A program made the translations under genes and the position numbers. From Neodontobutis hainanensis (lineage: Eukaryota > Chordata > Actinopteri > Gobiiformes > Odontobutidae), in the NCBI GenBank assembly GCA_024349245.1, contig JALDNG010000732.1:1-64000 (forward strand): a stretch of 64,000 nucleotides of DNA, read 5' to 3'. A model generated the notes under the pieces. That model searched no databases. It saw only the letters and a list, made by a program, of their open reading frames with translations, and was not told where the DNA came from. Each line of letters begins with the position of its first letter. The first letter of the stretch is position 1. Positions 22,265-36,456 of this stretch are shown here, one piece after another.

Positions 22265-24258
22265 TGTAGCAGATCAGCCTCCAGAACGCCACACGGATTA
22301 TAACATTTATTCAATCACTTACAGACCTCCAAACTGTTTCACTAAGGTTCTTCAAGATTAACAACTGTTTCACCATTGGCCTCCATTCGAGACAGGCCGT
22401 GGGCGTAAATCTTGAGAAGAAGACATGCTAACCCGTTTTCTTTCAGATAAAAGGACACCAACGTGTCCTTTTTAACTATTCACAGATGTTTCTTGCTTGG
22501 ATAAGACTGAACCAGTCTTCAGGACTTATAATTAACGATTTTGTTGTTTTCATAAAAGCCGGGACCTAGGTCCAACCAGCACCAAAGACCAATCAGGTCA
22601 AAGACTCATGGAGAGATCCAGACGCTATAGGCGCCATGTCCAAAAGCCGTAAATCCTGTAGATAAGGTGTCCATCCAGCTTTCTCGAGAACACTTTATTC
22701 TAATCCTGATTGACAGTTGAAAATGTCTTTGATCATAGTCATTCGGGCATGGTCAAACACTACCCCCTTTTGGTTTAACTGGACAAATGACTCTGCACTC
22801 AAGAAGGACATTTGGTGTTATTTCATTAAAGGACATTTTGTTATTTTATTACTTAGATTGTGAATGTACTAACAATTATACTGTTTGTTTCCAGGATGCA
22901 GAGTTTTACAAGGCAACTAATTCCTTATTCCATTTCTACAGCGTTACGTTTTATGTTAATAAAATGTAATGAATATATGTTTTTATAATAAGTCTGACAA
23001 ATGTTTCTTTGCATAATCCTGCAAGTACGAATGTTTTTGTGTGTTTTACGAAAACCAAGGAAAATAGGATGAAACAAAAGGAATGTTTAAGACTCAGTTA
23101 AACATTTAAACTCCCCAAAGCAATGCCCCTTCGCAAGACACACCCCGTCCAGAGGTGTTAAAACTGGCGCACAGCCAAAAACAAGCTCTCTGCTTCTCTC
23201 TCTACTCTTCGTCTCGTCTTTACTTCGCACTGGACCTCTTGTCCGTTCAGGGCCGTAGGCCCTAAACCCTTTTAAGCTCCGGACCTCGTGTAACGAGTAA
23301 ATTTTCTTTGTACTTTAAAGCCTGCAAGTTTAGCTTGCCGCGATAAAGTTTCCTTCACACAGCTGCTCAAAGTAGCTTACTTCCTGCCAGCCTGCGAACA
23401 AAGGAAGTTGCCTCGCTTTTATTTTTGAAGATTTCCTGCCTGCTCAAGAGTTAGCTTGACTAAAATCTAACTTTCTCGAGCAAGTTTAAGCCAGCAACAC
23501 AGCCGCTAAACCTTCTCCAGTGGACTTCGCAACAACTTTGAAAGACTCAATTTTACTCGGTGTACGACGCTGATGCTAAAAGACTTGGCTACTCGTGACA
23601 GTAACGAGGACGCTTTTTGAATCTCCCGGGCCTCACGGCGGCCCCTCTGGAGAGTGGAAACAGAAGGCCATCCTGGAGGCGACAAACGTCATCGGTTGCG
23701 ACAGGGTTCTGCAGAACCTCTGGAGTCCTAGTCGCTAAGATCTGAGACAATCACGACCCCAGGGTGAGTCTAAACGTTACACAAGTTTGGCGTCTAACTG
23801 TCTAAACAGAACAGCCTTGACCTCAGAAACCGGCGTCCATCGAACCCCTCTAAACGCTCCGTAAAATCCCCTCAGTTAATAATAGAATCAATAATCAATA
23901 ATTCCTTTTGTTTCACAAAATCCTCTGAAAGCAAGTTTATCGTTCTTTGATTTACCCATTTATGTGTCAATAACTATTCCTTTGTGTCATTTCCCTGTCA
24001 TTATTCACTGTTTAACTTTATAATCTTTAATAAAACCCCATAAAGACATTTAATGTTTCATTGTTTAATTGAGAACTTTCAAAACGAGAAGAATTTACTA
24101 CCTTTAGATTAATGAGACTAGGCTAAACAGTTTCTCTGGATCTGTTCAAAACTAGAGTGGTGCCCGAAAGAAATTAATATTTTGATAAGCAAAATATTAA
24201 TTATTAATTTTCATAATTAATATTCATATTAATTATTAATACGACCATATTCACTACA
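22265..24258 (+). repeat. LTR3 (1994 bp)
   Basis: TGTAG...CTACA ends are present and the splice donor GT is at 23764. It shares GTGGGCGT with LTR1 against GTGGACGT in LTR2, 4 and 5, and has TTTCCAGGATGC near 22893 where LTR1 has TTTCAGGATGC (shared with LTR5). Confidence 0.9.
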
Positions 24259-26217
24259 GTATTATTTTGACGCGTGAGCCTCGGAAGAATTTTCTTGATT
24301 AAACATTAGAATCACTCAATATCCAAAGTCTTTACAAAATTGCTGTCCATTGAAAGCTGTGCCTTTGTTGTGCTGTTGCTTAGCAATGCGTTTAACCGCG
24401 TGTGTGTGAGAGATGTGCTTTTGTTTGTTAAGTGTGAAGCGTTGTCGAAATTGCTAATTCAAATCGTACCAGCTGGACTGATATTGTTTTGAATTACAAT
24501 TAGTATTGTACGTACATTTATGGCCAGAGCATTAATCAAGTACTTGTTAAAAGTTGCTTAGAGTCTGTTACAAAGCTTAGAGACTCTGCAAATTGCATGC
24601 ATGTTAAACACACGAGCCAAAGTGTGTAACTTATATGGGCCCGAGACAAAAGCTAATTGCTGTGCTACGCCAGAGTTAAGTTAAAATTGTCTCTTACAAG
24701 TTGAAAAAATTGCCGCTTAACGGAATTTATAAGAAAACTTGTCTTGCCTAAGGCTTATGAGCCTGGGTGTATTTTGAACGGATTAAAACCCGCTGGGAGA
24801 CCTTCGCAGCCTAGCTAACTGTGAAAACCCTCCCCTAAAAGCCACGTGGGACTGCCGTGCGTTTTGTCTAAAAACGTGGTTTGAGCCTGCTGTGGTAAAT
24901 GTGCTTGTGTTTAAAACGTGGCCTTGTACAAAGCGCTGCTGTGTTTAAACCGCTGGTTTAACAAGTTGTAGACGCGTCCCAAGTCAGTCTCTGACTGAAG
25001 CTAAAAACAAACTTTGCCCGGCAGACTCAAAGGGAGGGCCGGAGACTTCACTCCGGAAGCCAGAGACTCACGAGTCTCTATCGCCCCTAGCGGAAAGAAG
25101 TGGTAAAACCACTGACTCACGAGAGTCTTTATCGCTCCTTGCGGAAAGAAGTAGTAAAACCACAGACACCAGTTTCTACTGCCCTAGCGGAAGAGAAGTG
25201 CGAAACTTCTAAAAATCTCTGAGAGGAGCTCTCGTCTCTCTCTGGTGGTCACTCAACGGAATTACACCTTTTCCTCAATAGTGACTAATTCAAGTTTAAG
25301 AACTTGACACCTGAGTAATTTAAGCTTTCATTGACACTGAAATGCCTGATTGACTTAACATAAAAAGTGAATTACTCTGCTTTATTAACAACTGCTGAAC
25401 GGCTATCAAGCTGTTTCACTTCTGTTAATACATTTGTCTTGTTAAATACACAAATCTGCAATGCAATACTGCTTTTGAAAATAACTGCCTGTGTTTAACA
25501 ACCTTGAATGCACAATAGGAGTTAACTAACAATTGTGACATTTTAATGAACATTTCATCTGCTTTTGGAAATTTTTTTGATGCTAAACCTGCATTTAATT
25601 TGATTGATTAATTTGTCTTGATTAACAATTTAAGACTGCTTTTGTGATTTTCCTATCTACCCAGGATTTGTCAAATTGGAATGCTAACGCTAACAGCTTA
25701 CTAACACTATGACGACACTGCTGTTACGTCTAACAGACTTAACCCTGCGAATTTTGTCATAGCTGTAATTTAAAAGCTGATTACCTGCATGAATTGTTAG
25801 ATTAAACCCACTGATTCTGCACTGTTAATTTTACAAATTAGCAAAGCAGCATCCCAGCACTGTCAACCCTCATTAACGTTCACACCACTAGGCTATTGCT
25901 AAATAGTCACTGTTAATACTCACATAAGGTCATTTCACTCACAAATAGACTTTATACTAACTTTCACTTCAACAATTCCTTCTTTTATTACTTTCAATCT
26001 GACTTATTTGACTTAATACCCCTTTTATTTTAATTTAATTAGAATTTTATTTTATTTTAAATAAAATAAAATGTTAACTTTAATTTTTATTCCTTCATTA
26101 ATTTTTTTTATTTTTATTTACACTTTTATTCAGATTTTCAAAAATCCTTTTACAGTCTGCTTGAGTTTTACGCGCCTTCTTCGTAACACTCCACAAGTAG
26201 TAACTCTCTCCTTGCAG
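24259..26217 (+). other. PBS-like site and non-coding leader, copy D
   Basis: The PBS-like site is most damaged here: TGACGCGTGAGCC (from 24268), several bases shorter. Leader as in other copies; gag acceptor CAG ends at 26217. Confidence 0.6.
25065..25209 (+). repeat. Three 50-bp leader repeats, copy D
   Basis: Same units with fewer C residues (ATCGCCCCTAGCGG, ATCGCTCCTTGCGG) and the GAGAGTC insertion seen in copy C. Confidence 0.8.
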
Positions 26218-28715
26218 TTAAAACGTAATCTAACAATAACTCACTTTCTCAGAGAAACCCCATTTCTCAACAAGTCTGACTCACAGTCTACAGGTTCTGG
26301 TAGTCCCATCAAGCTTCTGGATCACTTAGACTCAGCTCTAAATGATTTAACAGAACAGGTGCTACCCCAATATGTTGGAGATTCAGACCACACCTCCCAA
26401 CGAGCTAGATTCAGTTCTTAGCTCCTTGATTAGCATTGCGCTAACCTCTAAGCCAAAAGACAAGGATCTAACTAAGCTGTTAGGTCAAATGGCTATTGTT
26501 ATGCGCGCAGCAGAAACACGCTGAGGATCTCTGGCACGCAGCCACGAGAAGATCCAGGTCCAGAAACAGGACCTCGCCTCCAACGCGATATCAAGACATT
26601 GAATCAGGAACTCCAACTGACCCAAGGAGCCCTGGAGAATTCTGAAAAACAAACACAAGAGCTAAAGACTCTAGTCCAAACTCTCCAAAGGGAGGACCTG
26701 GAATTTGAGGAGTTACACACAAAACTCCATAAAACTGAGGAGACCCTCAGTGACCTAAAGAGCGAGCTGAGCGACACAAGGTCTGCTCGCGACGTAGCAG
26801 AACACAAGCTCAGTATTCAACACAATGAGTACAATGCTATGATGAAGGAACTCATCAAAGCAGGCGAAAATGCACAGCTGTCCGCAAATATGCTGTCACA
26901 GGAAGCTGGGCGGAGAGAGTCCCTGAGTGCACGGGTAGAGGCCCTCACTCAACAAGGTGACTTAGACCGCCAGCTTATTGAACAACTTCAACCGCGCCTG
27001 ACAGAGGACGCCCGGACACAACCAGGTAAGAATATGGAGTTTAAAAGCACTCCAAACCAAGTGCTGGTTACCCCGGCATACAAACCTGTTAGGCCAAAGG
27101 AAAACTCCCAGAAGGGAGCCACTTCACTAACTAATCCAATTTTGCGACCACTACCGCGCCTGGACGCAACGGAAAGAGGACCAACCCGAGCCGAGAGCCC
27201 GGCCGTCTTTCCGCGAGCTTCCACAGGTAGGCATTCGGATTACGCACTACCAACAGGTAGGCAACCGGACTTTGTCCCGCAACCAGCTTTGAAACAGAGA
27301 CATCTGGACTACGGTCCCACTAACAGAGACTTTGACAAAATTGCGCGTCATATCACTCGCTTTGAGCCCCATCAAGGAGCCGTCTCATGACGTGAGTGCT
27401 TATCTTCGCGACATTGAATTCTACCTACAAAGAATACCCAATGTTACTGCCGCGGACAAAATCTTTCTGATAAAACTAACATCAAGCAGAGATGTTAGTA
27501 GCTTCATCGAACGTCAACCTCCTGAAGTCCAAGCTGACTTTGATCTTCTTAGTCAGTCTCTCAGGGTGGAATTCTCAGGCGTTACGGTAAATGTGGGTCT
27601 GACTGCCGCCCTAATGATCAAACAGGCACGGCCAGAGTCCCCACAGCTATACTATCATCGGCTACGCAAAGCTTATTTCGGTCCACTCAATGAACCAAAC
27701 ATGGAGGAGGATAAAAACTTCAAAGCCCTCTTTGTGCAAAACCTCCATCCAACTACCAGCCATCATCTTGGCGTTTCTGCATGCCCACAAACGCAGACCA
27801 GCCGCCAACTTCGCGAGCTGGCAATGCGGGCATTTACTAAACAGATGCTGAGGCAGACTAACGTCAAAAGCCAGACACTCGTCACATAGATCGGAGTCTA
27901 GCGCTCGAAGGAGCGCCGACCTCCAATCCAAGTGGCCCAGGAGCCTCCCGCTTTCCAGACAGGAAAGAGGGACCTCGACCACACAAAAGAGAGCCAGGTC
28001 AACACCCGACCTGGCCTGAACGTAAGTTCAAAGACCAGGGCCCTCAATGGAGACCTCGGTTCGAAAATAAATTTCAACCAATCCAAACCGTAACCAAGGG
28101 GGGTCCTATCAAAACCGCGACGACAGGAGAAACCATTATCGTCGGTCCCAAGACCAACGATCATCAGGTAGCTCACCTGTCGAACGACGAAATCATGCGA
28201 GGGACCGAGCCCCTGAAACTCAGACTGATCGCGTGGGAAACCCTACTAGCGAAAGGAGTCTGACTACAGAGGAGGCTCGGGCCATAGAACGCATACTCAA
28301 ACAAATGCGCGAAAAGTCCAAGGACAAGGCTGAGCTGTATACGGTGGAGGCCTCTAAGGCCCCGATTCAGAAACAGTCTCAACCAATCCAAGCCGACTTA
28401 ACACGCAACGAAAATACAGAGTCTACTGAAGGGAATGAACATCTCCCAGACCTGTACCTAGGCTCTGACAATCCAGAGCCACTCAATGACATTGTCCAGG
28501 ACCCTAGCATGGACAACACGGAGGGAAGTGATTCAGATCACAAATACCTCAGTCCGTCTAACGCCGTCCAAGTGAACCCAAACGTCGGGCTGTGCCATGA
28601 CCACGCCACGACTATCGAATGTGAAACACCCTTTCACCAATTTCTGGGTCACCTAACTGAAAAGGGAGTAGCTCGAAAGCTGTATCTCTCTGTCTTGTTA
28701 GAAGACCACTTGACG
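26218..28715 (+). pseudogene. gag: gag, copy D
   Basis: Upstream of the acceptor this copy is open back to an ATG at 26071. That would give Gag a hydrophobic N-terminus, but the stretch is probably the pyrimidine tract of the acceptor. The N-terminal part breaks at GTTGGAGATTC (about 26374; others read GTTGACGAGATTC) and ends at 26421. The coiled coil is open 26599-27390 and continues to the start of the capsid part. The capsid part is open 27332-27889, ended by CACATAG where copies C and E read on. The linker is open from 28233 to 28742. Confidence 0.8.
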
Positions 28716-29594
28716 CGAAGCACTTCTCGACACAGCCGCTGACATCAGCCTAATTTCAGGCAACCTGTTCAGATCACTCCAGGCTATAGCGAGAAGATCC
28801 CATAGGGACTTGAAGTCCCACCCGTGCTTTCTAGAAATAAGGCCTTACTCTGATGATCGGACGATTATCAACGAGATAGCCTTAGTCCAACTGACCATCG
28901 GACCAATGACACTGATACACCCAGTGTACGTGTCCCACCTTGACAACGTCCCACTTCTGATTGGAAAAGACATCCTCAATCGCTTCGAACCACTGATCGA
29001 CTTCAAGCAGCTGAAGATTTGGGCCCAAGTGCGAGAACCACTTCCAATCTTACTGAATGAATCTCAGTGCTATGCGATTGACAGGTCATCACCAGTACAT
29101 AGGGTATCCACCGACACTGCTGGCACAACAACCATGCAACCTCGGTGCGGACTAAACCCCTTTGCATCATGTGACAACTTCCTATGCACGCTGAAGGACC
29201 CATTAGCGATGACACCCCAAATCGTCAATGGCATCTCACTGGAAGCAACTCCAGTCGACAATGTCGTGATGGCCTTATGGGCTGACAAATCTGCCATCAG
29301 CCAGGAGCTGTTTAACACTCTAACGCAGATAAACCCGTGCCTGACCTTCATAAAGAAGCGCACTAGGTTCCCTGCTAACCCTACACCGACTCATGCGTTA
29401 ACCGCCATCGGTCTATGCTCTGCCATCGCGATGGAACAAAAGAGAACTGACCACACGTTTGCTGTCATCCCTAATCTCTCACATTCAGTGTACATTGGGG
29501 CTGACATGCTAGTCAGAACTCGGACGCACAAGTCGACACCATTAACAACGTTCTCTGGTCCCTGACTGGAGTACGTGAGAATCACTTTCACTGA
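28716..29594 (+). pseudogene. pro: Retropepsin and retropepsin-like domain, copy D
   Basis: Asp-Thr-Ala codons are at 28729-28737. Open frame 28810-29565 covers most of domain 1 after the active site and nearly all of domain 2. Breaks lie near 29426 (ATCGCGATGG) and 29517 (AGAACTCGGACG), both at CpG. TTGACGCGAAGC before the active site equals copy B, so the copies fall into two classes here (B and D versus C and E). Confidence 0.75.
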
Positions 29595-30453
29595 CCAAAA
29601 GAAACTTGAGATCGGGTCAAACAATCCCGGCGTGTGTCAGGTAAGTAACGACTGCCATCTCACGATACCGCGCATAACATCATGGACATACGTATGAAAG
29701 CGTTTCCAGGACAACAAGTTAACTCTTCACAAGCGTTCTTCCAACCGTCTCCTCTGTTCGTTGAGTTAGGCTTGTCTGTCCAGGCAACACACCCTGGTCG
29801 AGCTCGACTCTCGATCAACACACGTGTTAGTGCAGAATCCTACTGCCAATACCATCTTCGTCCCAAAGGCCACCCCTCTCGGCTGGCTGATTGACACTAG
29901 GTTCCATGACTGTGAACTCAGAATCCCAGTCATAGGACGTATGCCACACTCACTCGCGACTGAACAACAGGAGACCGGAGTTGTCTACGAAACCTTCCAG
30001 AGCAATCGCCATATACCCTCACTTGTGGTCGATACCGACACTATCTGCAGGGTCGATCTGGCTGATGCGGAGGTAATGGTTGTACAGACAGGCTCCCTGC
30101 TCTCCTCGATACAGACAAAGACCTGAACGATCAGGCAGACCTCATGGCAAAACAAGGGGCTCTTGACGGCACGCTCTGGCATTTCCAGCCAGAACCGTCG
30201 TACAATCGACCCCTTCCCACCCAACCCACCCATTCTGTCTGTCTGGTTACCCGATCTAAGGCAACCGCAACCGGTGCCTCGGCTCTGACCCCTGCAGACC
30301 CATCAACTTCCTCTCTTTCTTTCACTGGTTCCGCCTCGTTGCCCTTCAAGCAGCGGACTCGGCAATCCACAAACTTATGCTTTACCTTTCAGACCCGGTG
30401 TCTAACCCCATCGTAGACACTGACTTTTCGGCTGACGCATATCTTAAAAAGCT
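29595..30453 (+). pseudogene. PR-RT linker and RNase H-like tail, copy D
   Basis: Split by breaks at 29789 (ACACACCCTGG) and 30103 (CTCTCCTCG, as in copy B). The RNase H-like tail is readable from 30144. No RT block. Confidence 0.65.
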
Positions 30454-31694
30454 ATGGGCGGTGCGCTCAACTCCACCTGCGTCATGGCTTGTCACGTCTC
30501 TGACACCCTCACTTCACCTGCGTTCGTAGTGCCTCAGAGCCTAAGGGGGGTCATGCTAACGCACGCACATGACGCTCCTGTAGCAGGCCACAGAGGTGTT
30601 CGCGCAACACACCAGGCACTCCAACAAGTGGCATACTGGCCACATATGCAAATGGACGTGGCAGAATACATCAAAGGCTGCCTAGTATGCTGCCAATTTC
30701 AACCAACAAGACCACTCCATCGTGCACCCTTACAAAGAAGGGGCATTTCTTTTCCATGGTATGACCTCCAAATCGATTGGATGGGACCCCTGACTAAATC
30801 AACAAGGGGCAACAAATACATCCTAATGGTCACCTGTGCCGTCACTAAAGAGGTGGAAGGACTTCCAGCCCCAAACGACACGGCACAGACAACAGCCTTT
30901 CTACTCATGAACCACGTGTTCTCCAGATTCGCTTACCTTTTAAGGTCGATTCTGACCGTGGTACTCACTTCACCGCCGAGGTGATGGGACAACTGTGGCA
31001 AACCATGGGAGTGAAAGCGAACTTCCATGTCAGCCACTACCCCCAGTCCTCAGGCCAAGTAGAAAGAGCAAACCGAACGGTGATCGACATCCTAAAGAAA
31101 TATGTCATCCAATCACCGAGACTGGGACGTCAAAATGCCCTTGGTCCTCATGGCTATCAGAGCCACGCCACACACGGCGACCGGAGTCTCCCGTTTGAGC
31201 TCATGACCGGTAGGCAGATGACGCTTCCCTACACTTACTGTACCAGCCAGGAGAGGCTAACATCGCTACGGCCTATACCACACACCAGTACATGGCTGAT
31301 CTCCAGGCACACCTGAGAACCACCTTCGCCTTTGCCCAGGAAAAACTAGGCAAAAGTGCAGAAGGACGTAAGGCCTATTATGACCAAAAGTCATCTAGGG
31401 ACAAACTACAGGTGGGAGACAAAGTGTGGTACTACAGGTTCAGCCAACTCACTGGACAAACAAGAGGTGGTACCAACCGACTGACGCGAAATTCCTCTCG
31501 CGTTGGGCAAGACCGTACACCATTGTCAACAAACTATCCCGGTGGTGTATCAGATAAAGATCACCAAAGGGAGAAAGGAACCCACTCTCAAGTGGATACA
31601 CCGCAACCAGATAAAGTTGCACAAAACCCCATGGGATCTACAGGGGCGTTCACGCTCCCAAGTAGTCTCAAACAGATCCCTTAGCTCGCAGTAA
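30454..31694 (+). pseudogene. int: Integrase, copy D
   Basis: Breaks: GTCACGTCTC (about 30491) before the finger, GATTCGCTTACC (about 30927), ATGTCATCC for ATGTCGCATCC (about 31104), GCTTCCCTAC for GCTTCCCCTAC (about 31222), and GACGCGAAATTCC for GACGCGGAAATTCC (about 31484). All sit at CpG or runs of C/G. The stop TAG... is not reached until the SLSSQ end at 31694. Confidence 0.8.
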
Positions 31695-32463
31695 CCACTA
31701 ACAACTAACCTCTAACCTCTAACTCTGATTTCCTAACTCTTTTCACCTTTCAGTGGTAACTGTGAGTAATTCAATAACTGTAACTGATAACTCTGGTTTT
31801 CTCTGTCAATGAATCAATTCGTTGCAACCGCCGCTGTGTGTACCTTGCGTAACCTCGGGTGCTCACAGCGAATACCGCTAACATTTCCACTGTAATAGAC
31901 AAGTCTCGGAGTAACAGCAGCAACTCCAAACGGTTAAAAACGCCGAAAGACACTGTCAGTGGTAAACACTCACAGTGAGACTCTAAAACCAACCAAACCA
32001 AACTGTAGACCATACACACACTCAAATGGTCGCCTTGCTGATAAATGACACGCTCATAGACATCAGCTCCTCAGTGGACAGCCGAGCAATGAGAAGAATT
32101 CTTTGAAGGATCACGCATAACCCTTATGTCCCTTATATAATCACTACGCTTATCCTTGTCCCCAAATGCATGCAAAGTCCCTCCAAGTTATGATCCTCCT
32201 AATGTATTTTGTTTTATTATAAACAACTCCCTAAACTTTAAACAAACTAAATTGAGACAGCTCTCTCATTTCTTTGTTCCCAATAAGTCCTTCCTTGAAG
32301 TGATAAACTTAACCTATCTCCATTAGCAAAGGATATAATACAAACCAAGTAAAGCCCCTTTACACTTGTATACATTTCCTTTGATCACGTTTGCATCATT
32401 ACACCTGTTATGACGCCAAACTATGTGTTTAACGTGTGGCTTACTCCCTGGTCTGCAAGGATG
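31695..32463 (+). other. Integrase-LTR spacer, copy D
   Basis: As in the other copies: an acceptor near 31753 and no env. CAATTCGTTGC is two bases short of CAATTCTCGTTGC, so the small ORF closes. Confidence 0.5.
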
Positions 32464-32509
32464 TCGACACGGAAACTTGTGGAACCAGCTTCGTGTCGAA
32501 AGGGGGGAC
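32464..32509 (+). promoter_or_regulatory. Hairpin plus polypurine tract before LTR4
   Basis: TCGACACG/CGTGTCGA stem and AAAGGGGGGAC up to 32509, identical to copy A. Confidence 0.75.
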
Positions 32510-34497
32510 TGTAGCAGATCAGCCTCCAGAACGCCACACGGATTATAACATTTATTCAATCACTTACAGACCTCCAAACTGTTTCACTAAGGTTCTTCAA
32601 GATTAACAACTGTTTCACCATTGGCCTCCATTCGAGACAGGCCGTGGACGTAAATCTTGAGAAGAAGACATGCTAACCCGTTTTCTTTCAGATAAAAGGA
32701 CACCAACGTGTCCTTTTTAACTATTCACAGATGTTTCTTGCTTGGATAAGACTGAACCAGTCTTCAGGACTTATAATTAACGATTTTGTTGTTTTCATAA
32801 AAGCCGGGACCTAGGTCCAACCAGCACCAAAGACCAATCAGGTCAAAGACTCATGGAGAGATCCAGACGCTATAGGCGCCATGTCCAAAAGCCGTAAATC
32901 CTGTAGATAAGGTGTCCATCCAGCTTTCTCGAGAACACTTTATTCTAATCCTGATTGACAGTTGAAAATGTCTTTGATCATAGTCATTCGGGCATGGTCA
33001 AACACTACCCCCTTTTGGTTTAACTGGACAAATGACTCTGCACTCAAGAAGGACATTTGGTGTTATTTCATTAAAGGACATTTTGTTATTTTATTACTTA
33101 GATTGTGAATGTACTAACAATTATACTGTTTGTTTCAGGATGCAGAGTTTTACAAGGCAACTAATTCCTTATTCCATTTCTACAGCGTTACGTTTTATGT
33201 TAATAAAATGTAATGAATATATGTTTTTATAATAAGTCTGACAAATGTTTCTTTGCATAATCCTGCAAGTACGAATGTTTTTGTGTGTTTTACGAAAACC
33301 AAGGAAAATAGGATGAAACAAAAGGAATGTTTAAGACTCAGTTAAACATTTAAACTCCCCAAAGCAATGCCCCTTCGCAAGACACACCCGTCCAGAGGTG
33401 TTAAAACTGGCGCACAGCCAAAAACAAGCTCTCTGCTTCTCTCTCTACTCTTCGTCTCGTCTTTACTTCGCACTGGACCTCTTGTCCGTTCAGGGCCGTA
33501 GGCCCTGAAACCCTTTTAAGCTCCGGACCTCGTGTAACAGTAAATTTTCTTTGTACTTTAAAGCCTGCAAGTTTAGCTTGCCGCGATAAAGTTTCCTTCA
33601 CACAGCTGCTCAAAGTAGCTTACTTCCTGCCAGCCTGCGAACAAAGGAAGTTGCCTCGCTTTTATTTTTGAAGATTTCCTGCCTGCTCAAGAGTTAGCTT
33701 GACTAAAATCTAACTTTCTCGAGCAAGTTTAAGCCAGCAACACAGCCGCTAAACCTTCTCCAGTGGACTTCGCAACAACTTTGAAAGACTCAATTTTACT
33801 CGTGTACGACGCTGATGCTAAAAGACTTGGCTACTCGTGACAGTAACGAGACGCTTTTTGAATCTCCCGGGCCTCACGGCGCCCTCTGGAGAGTGGAAAC
33901 AGAAGGCCATCCTGGAGGCGACAAAGCGTCATCGGTTGCGACAGGGTTCTGCAGAACCTCTGGAGTCCTAGTCGCTAAGATCTGAGACAATCACGACCCC
34001 AGGGTGAGTCTAAACGTTACACAAGTTTGGCGTCTAACTGTCTAAACAGAACAGCCTTGACCTCAGAAACCGGCGTCATCGAACCCCTCTAAACGCTCCG
34101 TAAAATCCCCTCAGTTAATAATAGAATCAATAATCAATAATTCCTTTTGTTTCACAAAATCCTCTGAAAGCAAGTTTATCGCTCTTTGATTTACCCATTT
34201 ATGTGTCAATAACTATTCCTTTGTGTCATTTCCCTGTCATTATTCACTGTTTAACTTTATAATCTTTAATAAAACCCCATAAAGACATTTAATGTTTCAT
34301 TGTTTAATTGAGAACTTTCAAAACGAGAAGAATTTACTACCTTTAGATTAATGAGACTAGGCTAAACAGTTTCTCTGGATCTGTTCAAAACTAGAGTGGT
34401 GCCCGAAAGAAATTAATATTTTGATAAGCAAAATATTAATTATTAATTTTCATAATTAATATTCATATTAATTATTAATACGACCATATTCACTACA
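32510..34497 (+). repeat. LTR4 (1988 bp)
   Basis: TGTAG...CTACA ends; splice donor GT at 34004. GTGGACGT as in LTR2 and LTR5, and GCCCGAAAGAAAT (shared with LTR3) near 34402. Confidence 0.9.
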
Positions 34498-36456
34498 GTA
34501 TTATTTTGACGCCCGTGAGCCTCGGAAGAATTTTCTTGATTAAACATTAGAATCACTCAATATCCAAAGTCTTTACAAAATTGCTGTCCATTGAAAGCTG
34601 TGCCTTTGTTGTGCTGTTGCTTAGCAATGCGTTTAACGCGTGTGTGTGTGAGAGATGTGCTTTTGTTTGTTAAGTGTGAAGCGTTGTCGAAATTGCTAAT
34701 TCAAATCGTACCAGCTGGACTGATATTGTTTTGAATTACAATTAGTATTGTACGTACATTTATGGCCAGAGCATTAATCAAGTACTTGTTAAAAGTTGCT
34801 TAGAGTCTGTTACAAAGCTTAGAGACTCTGCAAATTGCATGCATGTTAAACACACGAGCCAAAGTGTGTAACTTATATGGGCCCGAGACAAAAGCTAATT
34901 GCTGTGCTACGCCAGAGTTAAGTTAAAATTGTCTCTTACAAGTTGAAAAAATTGCCGCTACACCGGAATTTATAAGAAAACTTGTCTTGCCTAAGGCTTA
35001 TGAGCCTGGGTGTATTTTGAACGGATTAAAAACCCGTGGAGACCTTCGCAGCCTAGCTAACTGTGAAAACCTCCCCTAAAAGCCACGTGGGACTGCCGTG
35101 CGTTTTGTCTAAAAACGTGGTTTGAGCCTGCTGTGGTAAATGTGCTTGTGTTTAAAACGTGGCCTTGTACAAAGCGCTGCTGTGTTTAAACCGGGTTTAA
35201 CAAGTTGTAGACGCGTCCCAAGTCAGTCTCTGACTGAAGCTAAAAACAAACTTTGCCCCGCAGACTCAAAGGGAGGGCCGGAGACTTCACTCCGGAAGCC
35301 AGAGACTCACGAGTCTCTATCGCCCCTAGCGGAAAGAAGTGGTAAAACCACTGACTCACGAGTCTTTATCGCCCCCTTGCGGAAAGAAGTAGTAAAACCA
35401 CAGACACCAGTTTCTACTGCCCTAGCGGAAGAGAAGTGCGAAACTTCTAAAAATCTCTGAGAGGAGCTCTACGTCTCTCTGGTGGTCACTCAACGGAATT
35501 ACACCTTTTCCTCAATAGTGACTAATTCAAGTTTAAGAACTTGACACCTGAGTAATTTAAGCTTTCATTGACACTGAAATGCCTGATTGACTTAACATAA
35601 AAAGTGAATTACTCTGCTTTATTAACAACTGCTGAACGGCTATCAAGCTGTTTCACTTCTGTTAATACATTTGTCTTGTTAAATACACAAATCTGCAATG
35701 CAATACTGCTTTTGAAAATAACTGCCTGTGTTTAACAACCTTGAATGCACAATAGGAGTTAACTAACAATTGTGACATTTTAATGAACATTTCATCTGCT
35801 TTTGGAAATTTTTTTGATGCTAAACCTGCATTTAATTTGATTGATTAATTTGTCTTGATTAACAATTTAAGACTGCTTTTGTGATTTTCCTATCTACCCA
35901 GGATTTGTCAAATTGGAATGCTAACGCTAACAGCTTACTAACACTATGACGACACTGCTGTTACGTCTAACAGACTTAACCCTGCACGAATTTTGTCATA
36001 GCTGTAATTTAAAAGCTGATTACCTGCATGAATTGTTAGATTAAACCCACTGATTCTGCACTGTTAATTTTACAAATTAGCAAAGCAGCATCCCAGCACT
36101 GTCAACCCTCATTAACGTTCACACCACTAGGCTATTGCTAAATAGTCACTGTTAATACTCACATAAGGTCATTTCACTCACAAATAGACTTTATACTAAC
36201 TTTCACTTCAACAATTCCTTCTTTTATTACTTTCAATCTGACTTATTTGACTTAATACCCCTTTTATTTTAATTTAATTAGAATTTTATTTTATTTTAAA
36301 TAAAATAAAATGTTAACTTTAATTTTTATTCCTTCATTAATTTTTTTTATTTTTATTTACACTTTTATTCAGATTTTCAAAAATCCTTTTACAGTCTGCT
36401 TGAGTTTTACGCGCCTTCTTCGTAACACTCCACAAGTAGTAACTCTCTCCTTGCAG
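34498..36456 (+). other. PBS-like site and non-coding leader, copy E
   Basis: TGACGCCCGTGAGCC from 34507. In this copy a 106-codon frame (35140-35460) happens to be open across the 50-bp repeats. It is closed in all other copies and shows no domain. The gag acceptor CAG ends at 36456. Confidence 0.6.
35304..35447 (+). repeat. Three 50-bp leader repeats, copy E
   Basis: Same three units; the second lacks the extra GA (as in copy B). Confidence 0.8.

Noticed and set aside
26071..26217. Hydrophobic N-terminus of Gag from the ATG at 26071, like a signal peptide
   Set aside because: The sequence is a T-rich pyrimidine tract leading into a strong splice acceptor; hydrophobicity follows from TTT/ATT codons. 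Kept only as an open possibility in the gag entries.
35140..35460. 106-codon ORF over the leader repeats in copy E
   Set aside because: Open only in this copy; other copies have stops or shifts, and no family resemblance.
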